Shown here: positions 26,287 through 34,134 of the stretch, in pieces
How positions within the stretch are numbered: the stretch's first letter is position 1
Layout: every line of letters starts with the position of its first letter
Origin: Chryseobacterium indologenes
GTDB lineage: Bacteria > Bacteroidota > Bacteroidia > Flavobacteriales > Weeksellaceae
DNA: 64,000 bases
NCBI GenBank assembly: GCA_002439165.1
Contig: DJTE01000017.1
Location: 1-64,000 of the forward strand
Direction: 5' to 3'
Notes under the pieces: generated by a model
Database searches by the model: none
What the model saw: only the letters and a program-made list of their open reading frames with translations
Told to the model about the DNA's origin: nothing
Position numbers and translations under genes: made by a program

Positions 26287-26523
26287 TTACATTCCGTTTC
26301 TCACTGAAGCCCTGATAGGGGCCAGCAGATCCATGAGTCCGTTCAGCTTGATCTCATACACGGTTGAAAGCTGCATTCCCAGTTTTCCTTTAGGCATCCC
26401 GTTTTTGTTGAACCATTCCAGATAACTTATCGGAAGGTCGATCAATACGGTTCCTTCGTACTTTCCAAACGGCATTTTAAATACACAGATTTCTTTTAAT
26501 ATTTCCGGGTTTATTCCTTCCAC
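26287..26523 (-). CDS. DUF3820 family protein
   Basis: 78 aa. The sequence follows the DUF3820 pattern closely: VFKMPFGKYEGTVLIDLPISYLEWFNKNGMPKGKLGMQLSTVYEIKLNGL in outline. The family is small and cytosolic, sometimes named as a quorum-sensing-regulated virulence factor, but its activity is unknown. It lies 2 bp downstream of the AI-2E-type permease and is the last gene of a leftward run (28366 to 26287). Confidence 0.85.
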   Translation of the reverse strand: MEGINPEILKEICVFKMPFGKYEGTVLIDLPISYLEWFNKNGMPKGKLGMQLSTVYEIKLNGLMDLLAPIRASVRNGM

Positions 26524-26525
26524 TT

Positions 26526-27620
26526 TTATACAATTAAATCAACATTATTACCTTCCTCTCTGTCCATGCCCGGGAGCTGAAGCTCAGGCGGTGTCTCTTC
26601 CTCTGAAAATTCATTTCTGTATACCTGAATAAGAAGAAGCGTAAATGAGATCAGGATCGGGCCGAAAATAAGCCCCATAAATCCAAAAAGGTTCATTCCC
26701 ATAATAATTCCGAATACGGTATTCAGCGGATGGATATTTTCAAGCTTTTTCAGGAGGGTAAAACGTAGCAGGTTATCTGTAAGGCCTACAACAACTATAC
26801 AGTATGCAGCTAATCCAAGCCCCTGTCCTGTATTGCCTTCCGCGATCATAAAGATACATACCGGAACATAAACTATGGCGGCACCCACAACGGGAATCAT
26901 GGAAGCTGCGGCAGTAAGAGCAAAAAGCAATACCGGCCCCGGCGCTCCAAAAATGAAATATCCTATCAGCCCGACAATTCCCTGCCCTAATGCCACAACA
27001 GGAATTCCTATTGCATTGGCCATAATCAGCTTTCTGAGCTTATCGCCGATTAAAGAAATATTCGCTCTTTTCAAAGGAGCGGAAGAACTGAGGATTTTTT
27101 CAAACAGCCTCGGTCTTTCCAGCATAAAATACAGGATAAAATACATGGACATTATTACGGTAAGCGTATTAAAGGTTCCACTCAGGGCAGACGTTGAAAA
27201 CTTACCTGCGGAACTCTTCAGCTTATCCATATTTTCCTTACTGAGAATATCAAAGCCCACTTTGGAATAAATATAAGTATGTATCTTATCCAGAAATACA
27301 TTGAACTTCGTCATATAGGCCTGGGCATTCCCCAGCTTCTCAATCAGAAGGTCGGCTATAAAATAAACAGGAAGAATAAGGATAACAAGACTTGCCAGCA
27401 TCAGGACAAGCGCCGAGAGCCAGGGCTTCCACTTTTTTTCTTCCTGCAGATAGAAATTATACCTGCGGCAGACTACATAAATCGTAATTGCCCCAAGAAC
27501 TGAAGGAATAAAAAGCGAAAGATTAAAGCAGATGAGTCCTGCAAGCACCAGAATGATAGCAAGCAGGGAAATCTGTTTTATGACATTACTGCTGATCTGA
27601 TTATCCTTATTCAACATCAA
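26526..27620 (-). CDS. AI-2E family transporter
   Basis: 364 aa with about eight membrane helices, including the long first pair (residues 15-57 and 66-90) and the re-entrant-rich C-terminal half (GIPVVALGQGIVGLIGYFIFGAPGPVLLFALTAAASMIPVVGAAIVYVP). This GxP / PVVGA pattern is the hallmark of PF01594. Some members export autoinducer-2, others are ion/H+ exchangers, so the substrate is not settled. Gene order with DUF3820 and a paralogous membrane protein suggests one transcript (2 bp and 8 bp gaps). Confidence 0.9.
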   Translation of the reverse strand: MMLNKDNQISSNVIKQISLLAIILVLAGLICFNLSLFIPSVLGAITIYVVCRRYNFYLQEEKKWKPWLSALVLMLASLVILILPVYFIADLLIEKLGNAQAYMTKFNVFLDKIHTYIYSKVGFDILSKENMDKLKSSAGKFSTSALSGTFNTLTVIMSMYFILYFMLERPRLFEKILSSSAPLKRANISLIGDKLRKLIMANAIGIPVVALGQGIVGLIGYFIFGAPGPVLLFALTAAASMIPVVGAAIVYVPVCIFMIAEGNTGQGLGLAAYCIVVVGLTDNLLRFTLLKKLENIHPLNTVFGIIMGMNLFGFMGLIFGPILISFTLLLIQVYRNEFSEEETPPELQLPGMDREEGNNVDLIV

Positions 27621-27628
27621 ATTCTATT

Positions 27629-28366
27629 TTAATTTTTGGTTAAAATCTGTCTTGGTTTTCCTAAAAAGGCACAATATACAGAGTAAGCCACAATCAGGAT
27701 AAACGGAGCCGTAAGAATGATCCCGATTCCGCAAAGAATAACCCCCGCAATAGAGATCAGCCCGCCTACGATGGTTGCTCCCAGAAATGTTCCGTAATTT
27801 TCTTTAGCAATATTGAACGATTTTCCTAATGCTTCAGTAGCAGATGCATTTTCAAATAAAAGAATAGGATATCCCAATATTAGTAAAGGGTACACGAAAA
27901 AGGCCGGAATCACACATAAAGCCAGGGCAATACTTGAGATAATTCCTGAAATAAAACTGTAAATCAGGATATTGACAAAATTCTGACGGTACCCGATAAA
28001 AAGATCCCCAAAATCAATCTGGCTCTTGGTATTGTACTTATTGACAATGTAGATCAATCCTACATATAAAGGTGCCAATAAAAGACCCAAAAGACTGGAT
28101 AAAGTAAGATACATTGTAAAGCCCGGGGCATTCCAGTAGCTGAAGCTGGAGTAATCTCCTCCACTGTTTCTCATCTCTTCCATCATAGCCGTAGAATTAA
28201 AGCCACTGACAGACTGGACTATAAAACTCCCGATAAGGTAAATTACCATAGCCACAATTCCATAAAGGAAAACCCCTTTATACATTTCAAAAGCATGCGA
28301 AATGATAGATCCCGTATCTTTGTTTGGAACGGATCCCTGCTGGTCAAATTCGTTAAATTCAGACAT
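27629..28366 (-). CDS. polytopic membrane protein of unknown function
   Basis: 245 aa with about six membrane segments: GVFLYGIVAMVIYLIGSFIV, MYLTLSSLLGLLLAPLYVGLIYIV, and paired Gly-rich segments near the C-terminus. A soluble loop (about 60-80, Met/Asn/Ser rich) follows the first helix. It resembles the next gene in layout (a cytoplasmic helix, then IDFGDLFIGYRQNFVNILIY here and IELGDLFAGYKGLNFFKYIGYY there), so the two are paralogues in tandem. Databases often label such flavobacterial proteins beta-carotene monooxygenase without support; I see no such motif. Confidence 0.75.
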   Translation of the reverse strand: MSEFNEFDQQGSVPNKDTGSIISHAFEMYKGVFLYGIVAMVIYLIGSFIVQSVSGFNSTAMMEEMRNSGGDYSSFSYWNAPGFTMYLTLSSLLGLLLAPLYVGLIYIVNKYNTKSQIDFGDLFIGYRQNFVNILIYSFISGIISSIALALCVIPAFFVYPLLILGYPILLFENASATEALGKSFNIAKENYGTFLGATIVGGLISIAGVILCGIGIILTAPFILIVAYSVYCAFLGKPRQILTKN

Positions 28367-28437
28367 AGTTTAATATTTAATGATTCCATCAAAATTAACT
28401 TTTTTTGGCAGAAAATCATATTAAACCCATGTAAATT

Positions 28438-29160
28438 TTACTCTTTTTCTGAAAAAACACTTTTGTAAAGAGAATAAATCATTGCATTCCAGAAAGGAAA
28501 TGTAAATAATCCCCCTACAAGAAAGAGGGCAAACCCTGCATATTTAAAGGCGACAGCTACCAGAATTCCCACCCATATCTGAACTGAATACAGCCTGAGT
28601 GCTTTAAAATTCAAGGAGATCGCTTCAAAAATACCTTTATTCATAAAGAACATCAGGGGAGCAACAAAAACTGTTACTGAAACCCACAGTACAGCCAGGA
28701 ATATGGTAGGAATTCCCATTCTGTAAATCATAGCCCAGAACAGATAATATCCGATATACTTAAAAAAGTTAAGCCCTTTATATCCGGCAAAAAGATCTCC
28801 AAGCTCGATTTTTTCATTCAGGTCAATCTTTCTGAAGATCTGGAAAAGTCCCAGATTTAATGGATAAAGAAAAACTGATGTACCCAGAATGGCATAGCTG
28901 AACATCTGATAATTCTCAGTAGCCCCGATTGCTGACAGCTTTTCAAGATAGGCTTTACTCCCCTGTTTCAAAGCTTCCGCCAGCTCCTGATTCTGCTCCC
29001 AGATCCCGTATCTCCCGGCAAAGAAAAACATAGAAGTAAAAAACACAGCGAAAAATACAATGGAAAACATCAGCTGAAAAATCAAGGTCTTATTCCAGTA
29101 AAAAAAAGCCTGTTTCAATATAAATTCTGCTCCCGGTCTCTGAGGATATCTGTTCTGCAT
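28438..29160 (-). CDS. polytopic membrane protein, paralogue of the downstream gene
   Basis: 240 aa. I moved the start to the ATG at 29160 (MQNRYPQRPG). The upstream ATG at 29190 lies ahead of an exact -7 element (29175-29182), so it would not be transcribed from that promoter. Five to six membrane segments are visible, and the shared motif (L/I)(E/D)(L/F)GDLFxGY occurs at about residue 122, as in the 27629 gene. A soluble loop at about 60-90 is rich in Glu and Lys. A 71-bp gap separates the two genes. Function unknown. Confidence 0.72.
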   Translation of the reverse strand: MQNRYPQRPGAEFILKQAFFYWNKTLIFQLMFSIVFFAVFFTSMFFFAGRYGIWEQNQELAEALKQGSKAYLEKLSAIGATENYQMFSYAILGTSVFLYPLNLGLFQIFRKIDLNEKIELGDLFAGYKGLNFFKYIGYYLFWAMIYRMGIPTIFLAVLWVSVTVFVAPLMFFMNKGIFEAISLNFKALRLYSVQIWVGILVAVAFKYAGFALFLVGGLFTFPFWNAMIYSLYKSVFSEKE

Positions 29161-29174
29161 CAAAATTTTTTCTG

Positions 29175-29182
29175 CAAAAGTA
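29175..29182 (-). promoter_or_regulatory. -7 element for the leftward membrane-protein gene
   Basis: TACTTTTG on the minus strand fits TAnnTTTG exactly, 15 bp before the ATG at 29160. It decides the gene start. Confidence 0.5.
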
Positions 29183-29194
29183 ATCATCAATAAG

Positions 29195-29202
29195 TATTTT
29201 TG
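29195..29202 (+). promoter_or_regulatory. -7 element for pabB
   Basis: TATTTTTG fits TAnnTTTG; transcription would begin about 5-8 bp downstream, at or next to the ATG at 29207, so the pabB message may be leaderless or start at the in-frame ATG at 29240. Confidence 0.45.
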
Positions 29203-29206
29203 CCGA

Positions 29207-30184
29207 ATGTTTTCAGTGAATCATCAAAAATTTGTGAAAATGGACGAGCTTTCCCATCAGAAAGTTCCTTACTTTTTCATGATCGACTTTCTTTCGGAAA
29301 ATATAGAAATATATACAGAAAGCGAGATCGAAAAATCAGGCTTGTTAATTGATTTTCAGGACTTTTCAAATACAAAAAGCAAACATAAGCTCAACAAAAA
29401 GATCGTATGGAAATCATTTCCCGAAACCCTGGAAAATTTTAAAGAGGGATTTGATAAAGTTCAGAAAAATATACGCCTGGGAAACTCTTATCTTGTCAAC
29501 TATACAAGAAAAACCGAAATTCAGACGAATTTAAGCCTTGAAGAAATTTTTTATCATTCAGTTGCGAAATATAAAGTTTTTTATAAAGATTTTTTTGTAT
29601 TTTTTTCTCCCGAAACTTTTGTAAAGATTATAGACGGCAAAATCCTGACCTATCCCATGAAGGGCACAATTGATGCTTCTGTGGAGAACGCCGCAGAAGT
29701 GCTGAAAAACGATAAAAAGGAAAAGGCAGAGCATTATACGGTAGTGGATCTCCTCAGAAACGATCTCAGCATGGTGGCAGATGATGTAAAAGTAGATCAG
29801 TTTCAGCATATCGACCTCATCAGGACCTGGCAGAAAGACCTCTACGCCATGAGTTCTGAAATTTCAGGAACCGTAAAACCTGAATTTGAGGGAAAAATAG
29901 GAAGCATAATGAAAAAGCTGCTTCCTGCAGGATCCATACTGGGAGCCCCAAAGCCCAAAACGCTGGAAATCATCTTAGATGCTGAAGGCTATAACAGAGG
30001 GTATTATACAGGAGTCTGCGGCTGGTTCGACGGTAAAAACCTTGACAGCTGCGTTATGATCCGTTTTATTGAGAAAGAAGGAGAACGTCTTTATTTCAAA
30101 AGTGGCGGCGGCATCACCCATATGAGCAGATTAGAAGACGAATATCAGGAAATGAAAAACAAAATTTATGTCCCAATTCATTGA
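29207..30184 (+). CDS. pabB: aminodeoxychorismate synthase component I
   Basis: 325 aa. The C-terminal chorismate-binding fold is complete: PMKGTIDAS (near 146), VVDLLRNDLSMVAD, SGTVKPEFEG, LLPAGSILGAPKPKTLEII, GYYTGVCGWFDG and FKSGGGITHMSRLEDEYQEM. Together with a glutaminase partner it makes 4-amino-4-deoxychorismate for folate. The N-terminal tryptophan-binding domain of E. coli PabB is missing, as is common in Bacteroidota, where the protein is about 320-330 residues. The next gene, pabC, overlaps by 17 bp, so the pathway steps are translationally coupled. An alternative start is ATG 29240. Confidence 0.92.
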   Translation: MFSVNHQKFVKMDELSHQKVPYFFMIDFLSENIEIYTESEIEKSGLLIDFQDFSNTKSKHKLNKKIVWKSFPETLENFKEGFDKVQKNIRLGNSYLVNYTRKTEIQTNLSLEEIFYHSVAKYKVFYKDFFVFFSPETFVKIIDGKILTYPMKGTIDASVENAAEVLKNDKKEKAEHYTVVDLLRNDLSMVADDVKVDQFQHIDLIRTWQKDLYAMSSEISGTVKPEFEGKIGSIMKKLLPAGSILGAPKPKTLEIILDAEGYNRGYYTGVCGWFDGKNLDSCVMIRFIEKEGERLYFKSGGGITHMSRLEDEYQEMKNKIYVPIH

Positions 30185-30794
30185 AAGCATTAAAGTAGAA
30201 GACCAGGAAATCTTTTTACTGGAATTACACCAGAAGCGTGTTAACCAAACCTTCGCTCATTTCGGGAAAGAAGGCTCCATCGATCTTGCCAAGATCTTTA
30301 AAAACCTTCAGCATGACGAAGACGGGCTTTTCAAGCTCAGGATCTCTTACGACCTGGATAAAAGGGTAAGAACACAGATGATTCCCTATGCCATTCCCGA
30401 AATTCACGACTTTCAGCTGGTAGAAAACAACAGCTTTGATTACTCATTCAAATTTGAGGACCGCAAAGAATTAGACAAAATGAAAATGAAGTCTAAGGCA
30501 GAAGAAATCATTATTGTTAAAAACAACCATATCACCGATACTTCTTTTTCCAATATTCTTTTTCTTAAAGGGAAAGACTGGTTTACTCCGGCTACCTACC
30601 TTCTCAACGGAGTACAGCGGCAAAACCTGCTGAAACAGAAGAAAATAAAGGAAACAGAGATCACCCTGCAGAATATCAAGCAGTTTTCCCATTTTCAGCT
30701 GATCAATGCCATGAATGACTTTGATGATATGTTTATTTATCCCGTAAGCAGAATTACCAACCTGCCGGGAAATGAAGAATATCTGGACCTTTAG
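30168..30794 (+). CDS. pabC: aminotransferase class IV, likely aminodeoxychorismate lyase
   Basis: 208 aa, shorter than the usual 270. Fold type IV features are visible: a conserved LHQKRVNQTF near the N-terminus and NNHITDTSFSNILFLKGKDWFTPATYLLNGVQRQNLL (about 118-158), which matches the T-D-x-S-x-x-N motif contacting PLP phosphate. A Lys in the KMKSKAEEIIIV region (105-115) would be the PLP lysine. It overlaps pabB by 17 bp, so 4-amino-4-deoxychorismate lyase is the natural call. Its stop overlaps the stop of the opposing menD gene. Confidence 0.85.
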   Translation: MSQFIESIKVEDQEIFLLELHQKRVNQTFAHFGKEGSIDLAKIFKNLQHDEDGLFKLRISYDLDKRVRTQMIPYAIPEIHDFQLVENNSFDYSFKFEDRKELDKMKMKSKAEEIIIVKNNHITDTSFSNILFLKGKDWFTPATYLLNGVQRQNLLKQKKIKETEITLQNIKQFSHFQLINAMNDFDDMFIYPVSRITNLPGNEEYLDL

Positions 30795-32467
30795 TTGCCT
30801 TTCATAAACTCGAAATAAGCTTTCTGAACATCCGCACTGTTTTTGCCATAAGTATTTACTTCAAGAATTTTCGGTTGTGCATCAGGTTTGAAAAAATTCT
30901 CCAGAACCCTGTCAAGTGTAGGTTCATCTTCTACTTTGATGTAGGAAAAGCCGAAATGTTTTGCCAGGTGTTCCGCATTCTTACGGTGTTTGGTGGCAAT
31001 AAACTCATCTAAGGTGTTAGGATTCGCGTTGCCTGGTCCCGGAATGATCTTAAAGATATTTCCTTCCCCGTTGTTGAAGATAATAATCCGCACAAACGGT
31101 GGAATATACTGATTCCACAGCCCGTTGATATCATAGAAAAAACTAAGATCTCCGGTTATCAGAAGAGTCGGATTCGCATTTTTAATGGCAAATCCCATCG
31201 CGGTAGAGGTACATCCGTCAATACCGCTTGTTCCTCTGTTGCAGTACATTTTTCTCTTTCCGAAATCAAACAGCTGGGCATACCGGATTGCTGAGGAATT
31301 GCTGAAATGGATATTATAATTCTCCGGAATGGTCTGGGAGGCTTTATTAAAAAAATAAAAATCAGAGAAATCAACCTTATTCAGGAACTGCTGATGTCTG
31401 GCATCTTTTTTATCCCTTAAAACATCCCATAAATTGAAATAAGGTCTCGGTTCAAGACTGATAAAATTGAGTAGTTTTGAAAAGAAAACTTCCGGTTTTA
31501 CTTCAATTTTCTCTGTCAGGGAAAAATAGGTATCCGGCTGCCATACTTCATCCAGATGCCAGTGCTGTTTCGGATGTGCTTTTCTTAAAAACTGCTTTAC
31601 CTTTTTTGAAACCACATTTTGCCCTACCGTAATCAGAAGATCCGGAGCATAAGTTTTATAATCTTCTTCCGTGAAATTAAATATATACCGGTCTATATGT
31701 CTGAAAAACTTTTCATGATACAGATTGGAGTTCGCCTCGCTTAAAACTACCACAGAATGATTTTTTACCAGTTGTGTCAGCTGGTTTTCAAGCTCGGGGC
31801 TGTAATCTCTCGTTCCCACCAGGAGCATGATTCTTTGGGAAGTATGCCAGTCTGCAATCAGACCGGATGGGATCTCATAATCCTTATGTTTAATGGTTTT
31901 TTCCACGGTAGGAAACGCCGGAAGCTCGGAAACCAGCTCGTAAAGAGGTTCCTCCAGAGGAATATTGATGTGTACCGGCCCCTGTTTTTCAAAGCAGAGT
32001 TCCACCGCTTTTTTAATGAGATCAAAATTCACATCTTCCGCATCCTCTTTACTGTCTTCCAGAAGCTGAAAATCTCCGTAAGAATGCTGATGAAAAATAT
32101 CTTTCTGCCTGATCGTCTGCCCGTCGAATATATCTACAAAATCAGTCGGCCGGTCAGCAGTCAGGATCAAAAGAGGAATATTCTGATAGAAAGCTTCTGT
32201 AACGGCCGGATAATAATTGGCTGCCGCAGAACCGCTGGTACAGGTAACCGCCACCGGCTTCTTTTCACTTTTTGCCATTCCCATCGCTACAAAAGCGGCA
32301 CTTCTTTCATCTACGATGCTGTAACAGTTGAACGCATCAATCTCTGAAAAATGAATCGCCAAAGGAGCATTTCTTGATCCCGGGGAGATCACAACATCCG
32401 AAATTCCGTACTGCTGAAGAAGATGGGCAAGTATCTGAATACTTCTCTTAGAAGAATATTTTTTCAT
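30791..32467 (-). CDS. menD: 2-succinyl-5-enolpyruvyl-6-hydroxy-3-cyclohexene-1-carboxylate synthase
   Basis: 558 aa, normal MenD length. It is a ThDP enzyme joining isochorismate and 2-oxoglutarate in menaquinone synthesis. N-terminal PYR domain: GISDVVISPGSRNAPLAIHFSE with the activating Glu in VDERSAAFVAMGMAK, followed by VAVTCTSGSAAANYYPAV. The C-terminal domain has the ThDP motif LLITGDLSFFYDINGLWN (GDxxx..N) and VRIIIFNNGEGNIF. Menaquinone is the respiratory quinone of flavobacteria. The gene converges on pabC, another chorismate-using route, with overlapping stop codons and no terminator between. Confidence 0.96.
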   Translation of the reverse strand: MKKYSSKRSIQILAHLLQQYGISDVVISPGSRNAPLAIHFSEIDAFNCYSIVDERSAAFVAMGMAKSEKKPVAVTCTSGSAAANYYPAVTEAFYQNIPLLILTADRPTDFVDIFDGQTIRQKDIFHQHSYGDFQLLEDSKEDAEDVNFDLIKKAVELCFEKQGPVHINIPLEEPLYELVSELPAFPTVEKTIKHKDYEIPSGLIADWHTSQRIMLLVGTRDYSPELENQLTQLVKNHSVVVLSEANSNLYHEKFFRHIDRYIFNFTEEDYKTYAPDLLITVGQNVVSKKVKQFLRKAHPKQHWHLDEVWQPDTYFSLTEKIEVKPEVFFSKLLNFISLEPRPYFNLWDVLRDKKDARHQQFLNKVDFSDFYFFNKASQTIPENYNIHFSNSSAIRYAQLFDFGKRKMYCNRGTSGIDGCTSTAMGFAIKNANPTLLITGDLSFFYDINGLWNQYIPPFVRIIIFNNGEGNIFKIIPGPGNANPNTLDEFIATKHRKNAEHLAKHFGFSYIKVEDEPTLDRVLENFFKPDAQPKILEVNTYGKNSADVQKAYFEFMKGN

Positions 32468-32523
32468 ACAGCAAATTTAACTGATAAATAATGATTTTAA
32501 AATCATTTAAACTAAAAAAAATG

Positions 32524-32531
32524 TAATTTTG
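32524..32531 (+). promoter_or_regulatory. -7 element of the dioxygenase gene
   Basis: TAATTTTG fits TAnnTTTG exactly, 20 bp before the ATG at 32552. Confidence 0.45.
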
Positions 32532-32551
32532 CTATTCGTAAATTTCTAAAA

Positions 32552-33502
32552 ATGGATAAAATACCTAGTGTAGACCTGCGTGATTTCCTTTCGGACAACC
32601 CGGAACGCAAACAGAAATTTGTAAATGAAATCGGAAAAGCTTATGAAGAAATTGGTTTTGTAGCCTTAAAAGGCCATTTTCTTGATGACAAACTTGTAGA
32701 TGATCTGTATGGTGAGGTAAAAAACTTTTTTGAGCAGCCAGTGGAAACGAAACAGAAGTATGAGATTCCAGGAATCGGTGGCCAGAGAGGGTATGTAGGC
32801 TTCGGTAAAGAAACTGCAAAAGGTTTCAAAAAAGGAGACTTAAAAGAATTTTGGCATTTCGGACAGTATCTGTCTGATGATTCAAAATACAAATCTGAGT
32901 ATCCGGACAACGTAATCGTTGAAGAACTTCCAAAGTTCAACGAGGTAGGTAAGGAAGCTTACCAGATGCTTGAAAAAACAGGCCAGTATGTATTGAGAGC
33001 GTTAGCACTTCACCTGGGTCTGGATGAATTCTATTTTGACGATAAAATCGCAGAAGGAAATTCTATTTTAAGACCGATCCATTATCCGCCGATCACGGAA
33101 GAGCCGGATGATGCCGTAAGAGCGGCTGCACATGGAGATATCAACCTAATCACCCTTCTGATGGGTGCCCAGGGTAAAGGTCTTCAGGTTCAGAACCACA
33201 ACGGAGACTGGATTGATGCCATTGCAGAACCGGATGAACTGATGATCAACGTTGGAGATATGCTTTCAAGACATACGAACAACAAACTGAAATCAACGAT
33301 TCACAGAGTGGTAAACCCGCCAAGAGAATTATGGGGAACTTCAAGATTCTCTATTCCGTTCTTTATGCACCCGATCAGTGCTATGTCTTTAAACGCCCTT
33401 GAAAACTGTGTGGATGAAAATAATCCAAAGTTATACGAGGACACAACAGCAGGAGAATTCCTTCATGAAAGACTGATAGAGTTGGGTCTTATCAAAAAAT
33501 AA
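32552..33502 (+). CDS. isopenicillin N synthase-like 2-oxoglutarate/Fe(II) dioxygenase
   Basis: 316 aa. The N-terminal DIOX_N region (residues 5-115) and the C-terminal double-stranded beta-helix are both present. The iron ligands are H194-x-D196 in AAHGDINLIT and H251 in TIHRVV; R265-x-S267 (TSRFSIPFF) binds the 2-oxoglutarate carboxylate. Bacterial members act on various small molecules, and the substrate cannot be predicted here. Codon use looks like the neighbours. A long hairpin ends the transcript. Confidence 0.88.
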   Translation: MDKIPSVDLRDFLSDNPERKQKFVNEIGKAYEEIGFVALKGHFLDDKLVDDLYGEVKNFFEQPVETKQKYEIPGIGGQRGYVGFGKETAKGFKKGDLKEFWHFGQYLSDDSKYKSEYPDNVIVEELPKFNEVGKEAYQMLEKTGQYVLRALALHLGLDEFYFDDKIAEGNSILRPIHYPPITEEPDDAVRAAAHGDINLITLLMGAQGKGLQVQNHNGDWIDAIAEPDELMINVGDMLSRHTNNKLKSTIHRVVNPPRELWGTSRFSIPFFMHPISAMSLNALENCVDENNPKLYEDTTAGEFLHERLIELGLIKK

Positions 33503-33508
33503 ATCATA

Positions 33509-33570
33509 AAAAGTCAATAACTGATCTTTAACCGGTTTCATCGACGCTGTCAGTTATTGACTTTTCTTTT
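33509..33570 (+). terminator. long hairpin terminator after the dioxygenase
   Basis: AAAAGTCAATAACTGA (33509-33524) pairs with TCAGTTATTGACTTTT (33550-33565), 16 bp without mismatch, with a 25-nt loop. Confidence 0.75.
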
Positions 33571-33867
33571 CATTCCGCAGTTTTTTCTTATTTTTCTCAA
33601 TCTGCTGAAATCTCTGTTTTTCTTTCTCCTTACTGCAATTCTGTAACACAATAAAATCCAGCTTTTTCCGTCAAAAACAGAAAACACGCTGCCAGTTTCC
33701 CGGATATTTTTCTTTTTTAATCTGAATTTTTCCAATTCAGATGCAGTTTTCAATACATATTATTCGCCGATATTTAAAAAAATACAAAAATTACACACTT
33801 TCACTCTATGAATGAAAAATATTTTTAATTATATTTACCATACTCTTAACTTTCAAATTAAAACAAT
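33571..33867 (+). other. AT-rich gap before leader peptide 3
   Basis: About 300 bp, T-rich on the left and A-rich on the right. A 67-codon minus frame (33550-33753) overlaps the terminator and has no family resemblance, so I treat it as chance. A short palindrome CTGAATTTTTCCAATTCAG lies at 33721-33740. No exact TAnnTTTG is seen; the nearest sequence to a promoter for the peptide is the A/T run at 33815-33845. Confidence 0.4.
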
Positions 33868-34032
33868 ATGAAAAATTTAAAAAAACTCAACAAGGGCCAG
33901 TTAAAAGGTATTTCTGGAGCCGGAATTACACTTCCTGAACAGGATTTCTGTATGTATTACTGCAATGGGATAATTATCTGTGCAACCTGCAGCGACGATT
34001 TCAAATGTCCTGAAGGAGACCCAACGATGTAA
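33868..34032 (+). CDS. bacteriocin-like leader peptide (peptide 3)
   Basis: 54 aa. The leader MKNLKKLNKGQLKGISGAG matches those of the two peptides at 9.9-10.3 kb; the cleavage site would be Gly-Ala or Ala-Gly at 17-19 where the others have Gly-Gly. The core has five cysteines (28, 32, 38, 41, 47), acidic residues and few tryptophans, so it is a different product type on a shared export leader. It has its own terminator, showing that it is a discrete transcript. No transporter or maturation gene is adjacent. Confidence 0.78.
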   Translation: MKNLKKLNKGQLKGISGAGITLPEQDFCMYYCNGIIICATCSDDFKCPEGDPTM

Positions 34033-34057
34033 AATTCTGAAATACTGAATAATATAA

Positions 34058-34093
34058 AACCATCCGTATCTTTTGAACGGATGGTTATTTTTT
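34058..34093 (+). terminator. terminator of leader peptide 3
   Basis: AACCATCCGT and ACGGATGGTT form a 10-bp perfect stem around a 9-nt loop, followed by a T-tract. Confidence 0.85.
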
Positions 34094-34134
34094 GCAGGCA
34101 TAAAATATTTAAAATGGTAAACCCGGTAAAAATA

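Noticed and set aside
33550..33753. 67-codon minus-strand frame
   Set aside because: Overlaps a 16-bp terminator stem, no family resemblance, Lys/Arg content reflects base composition.
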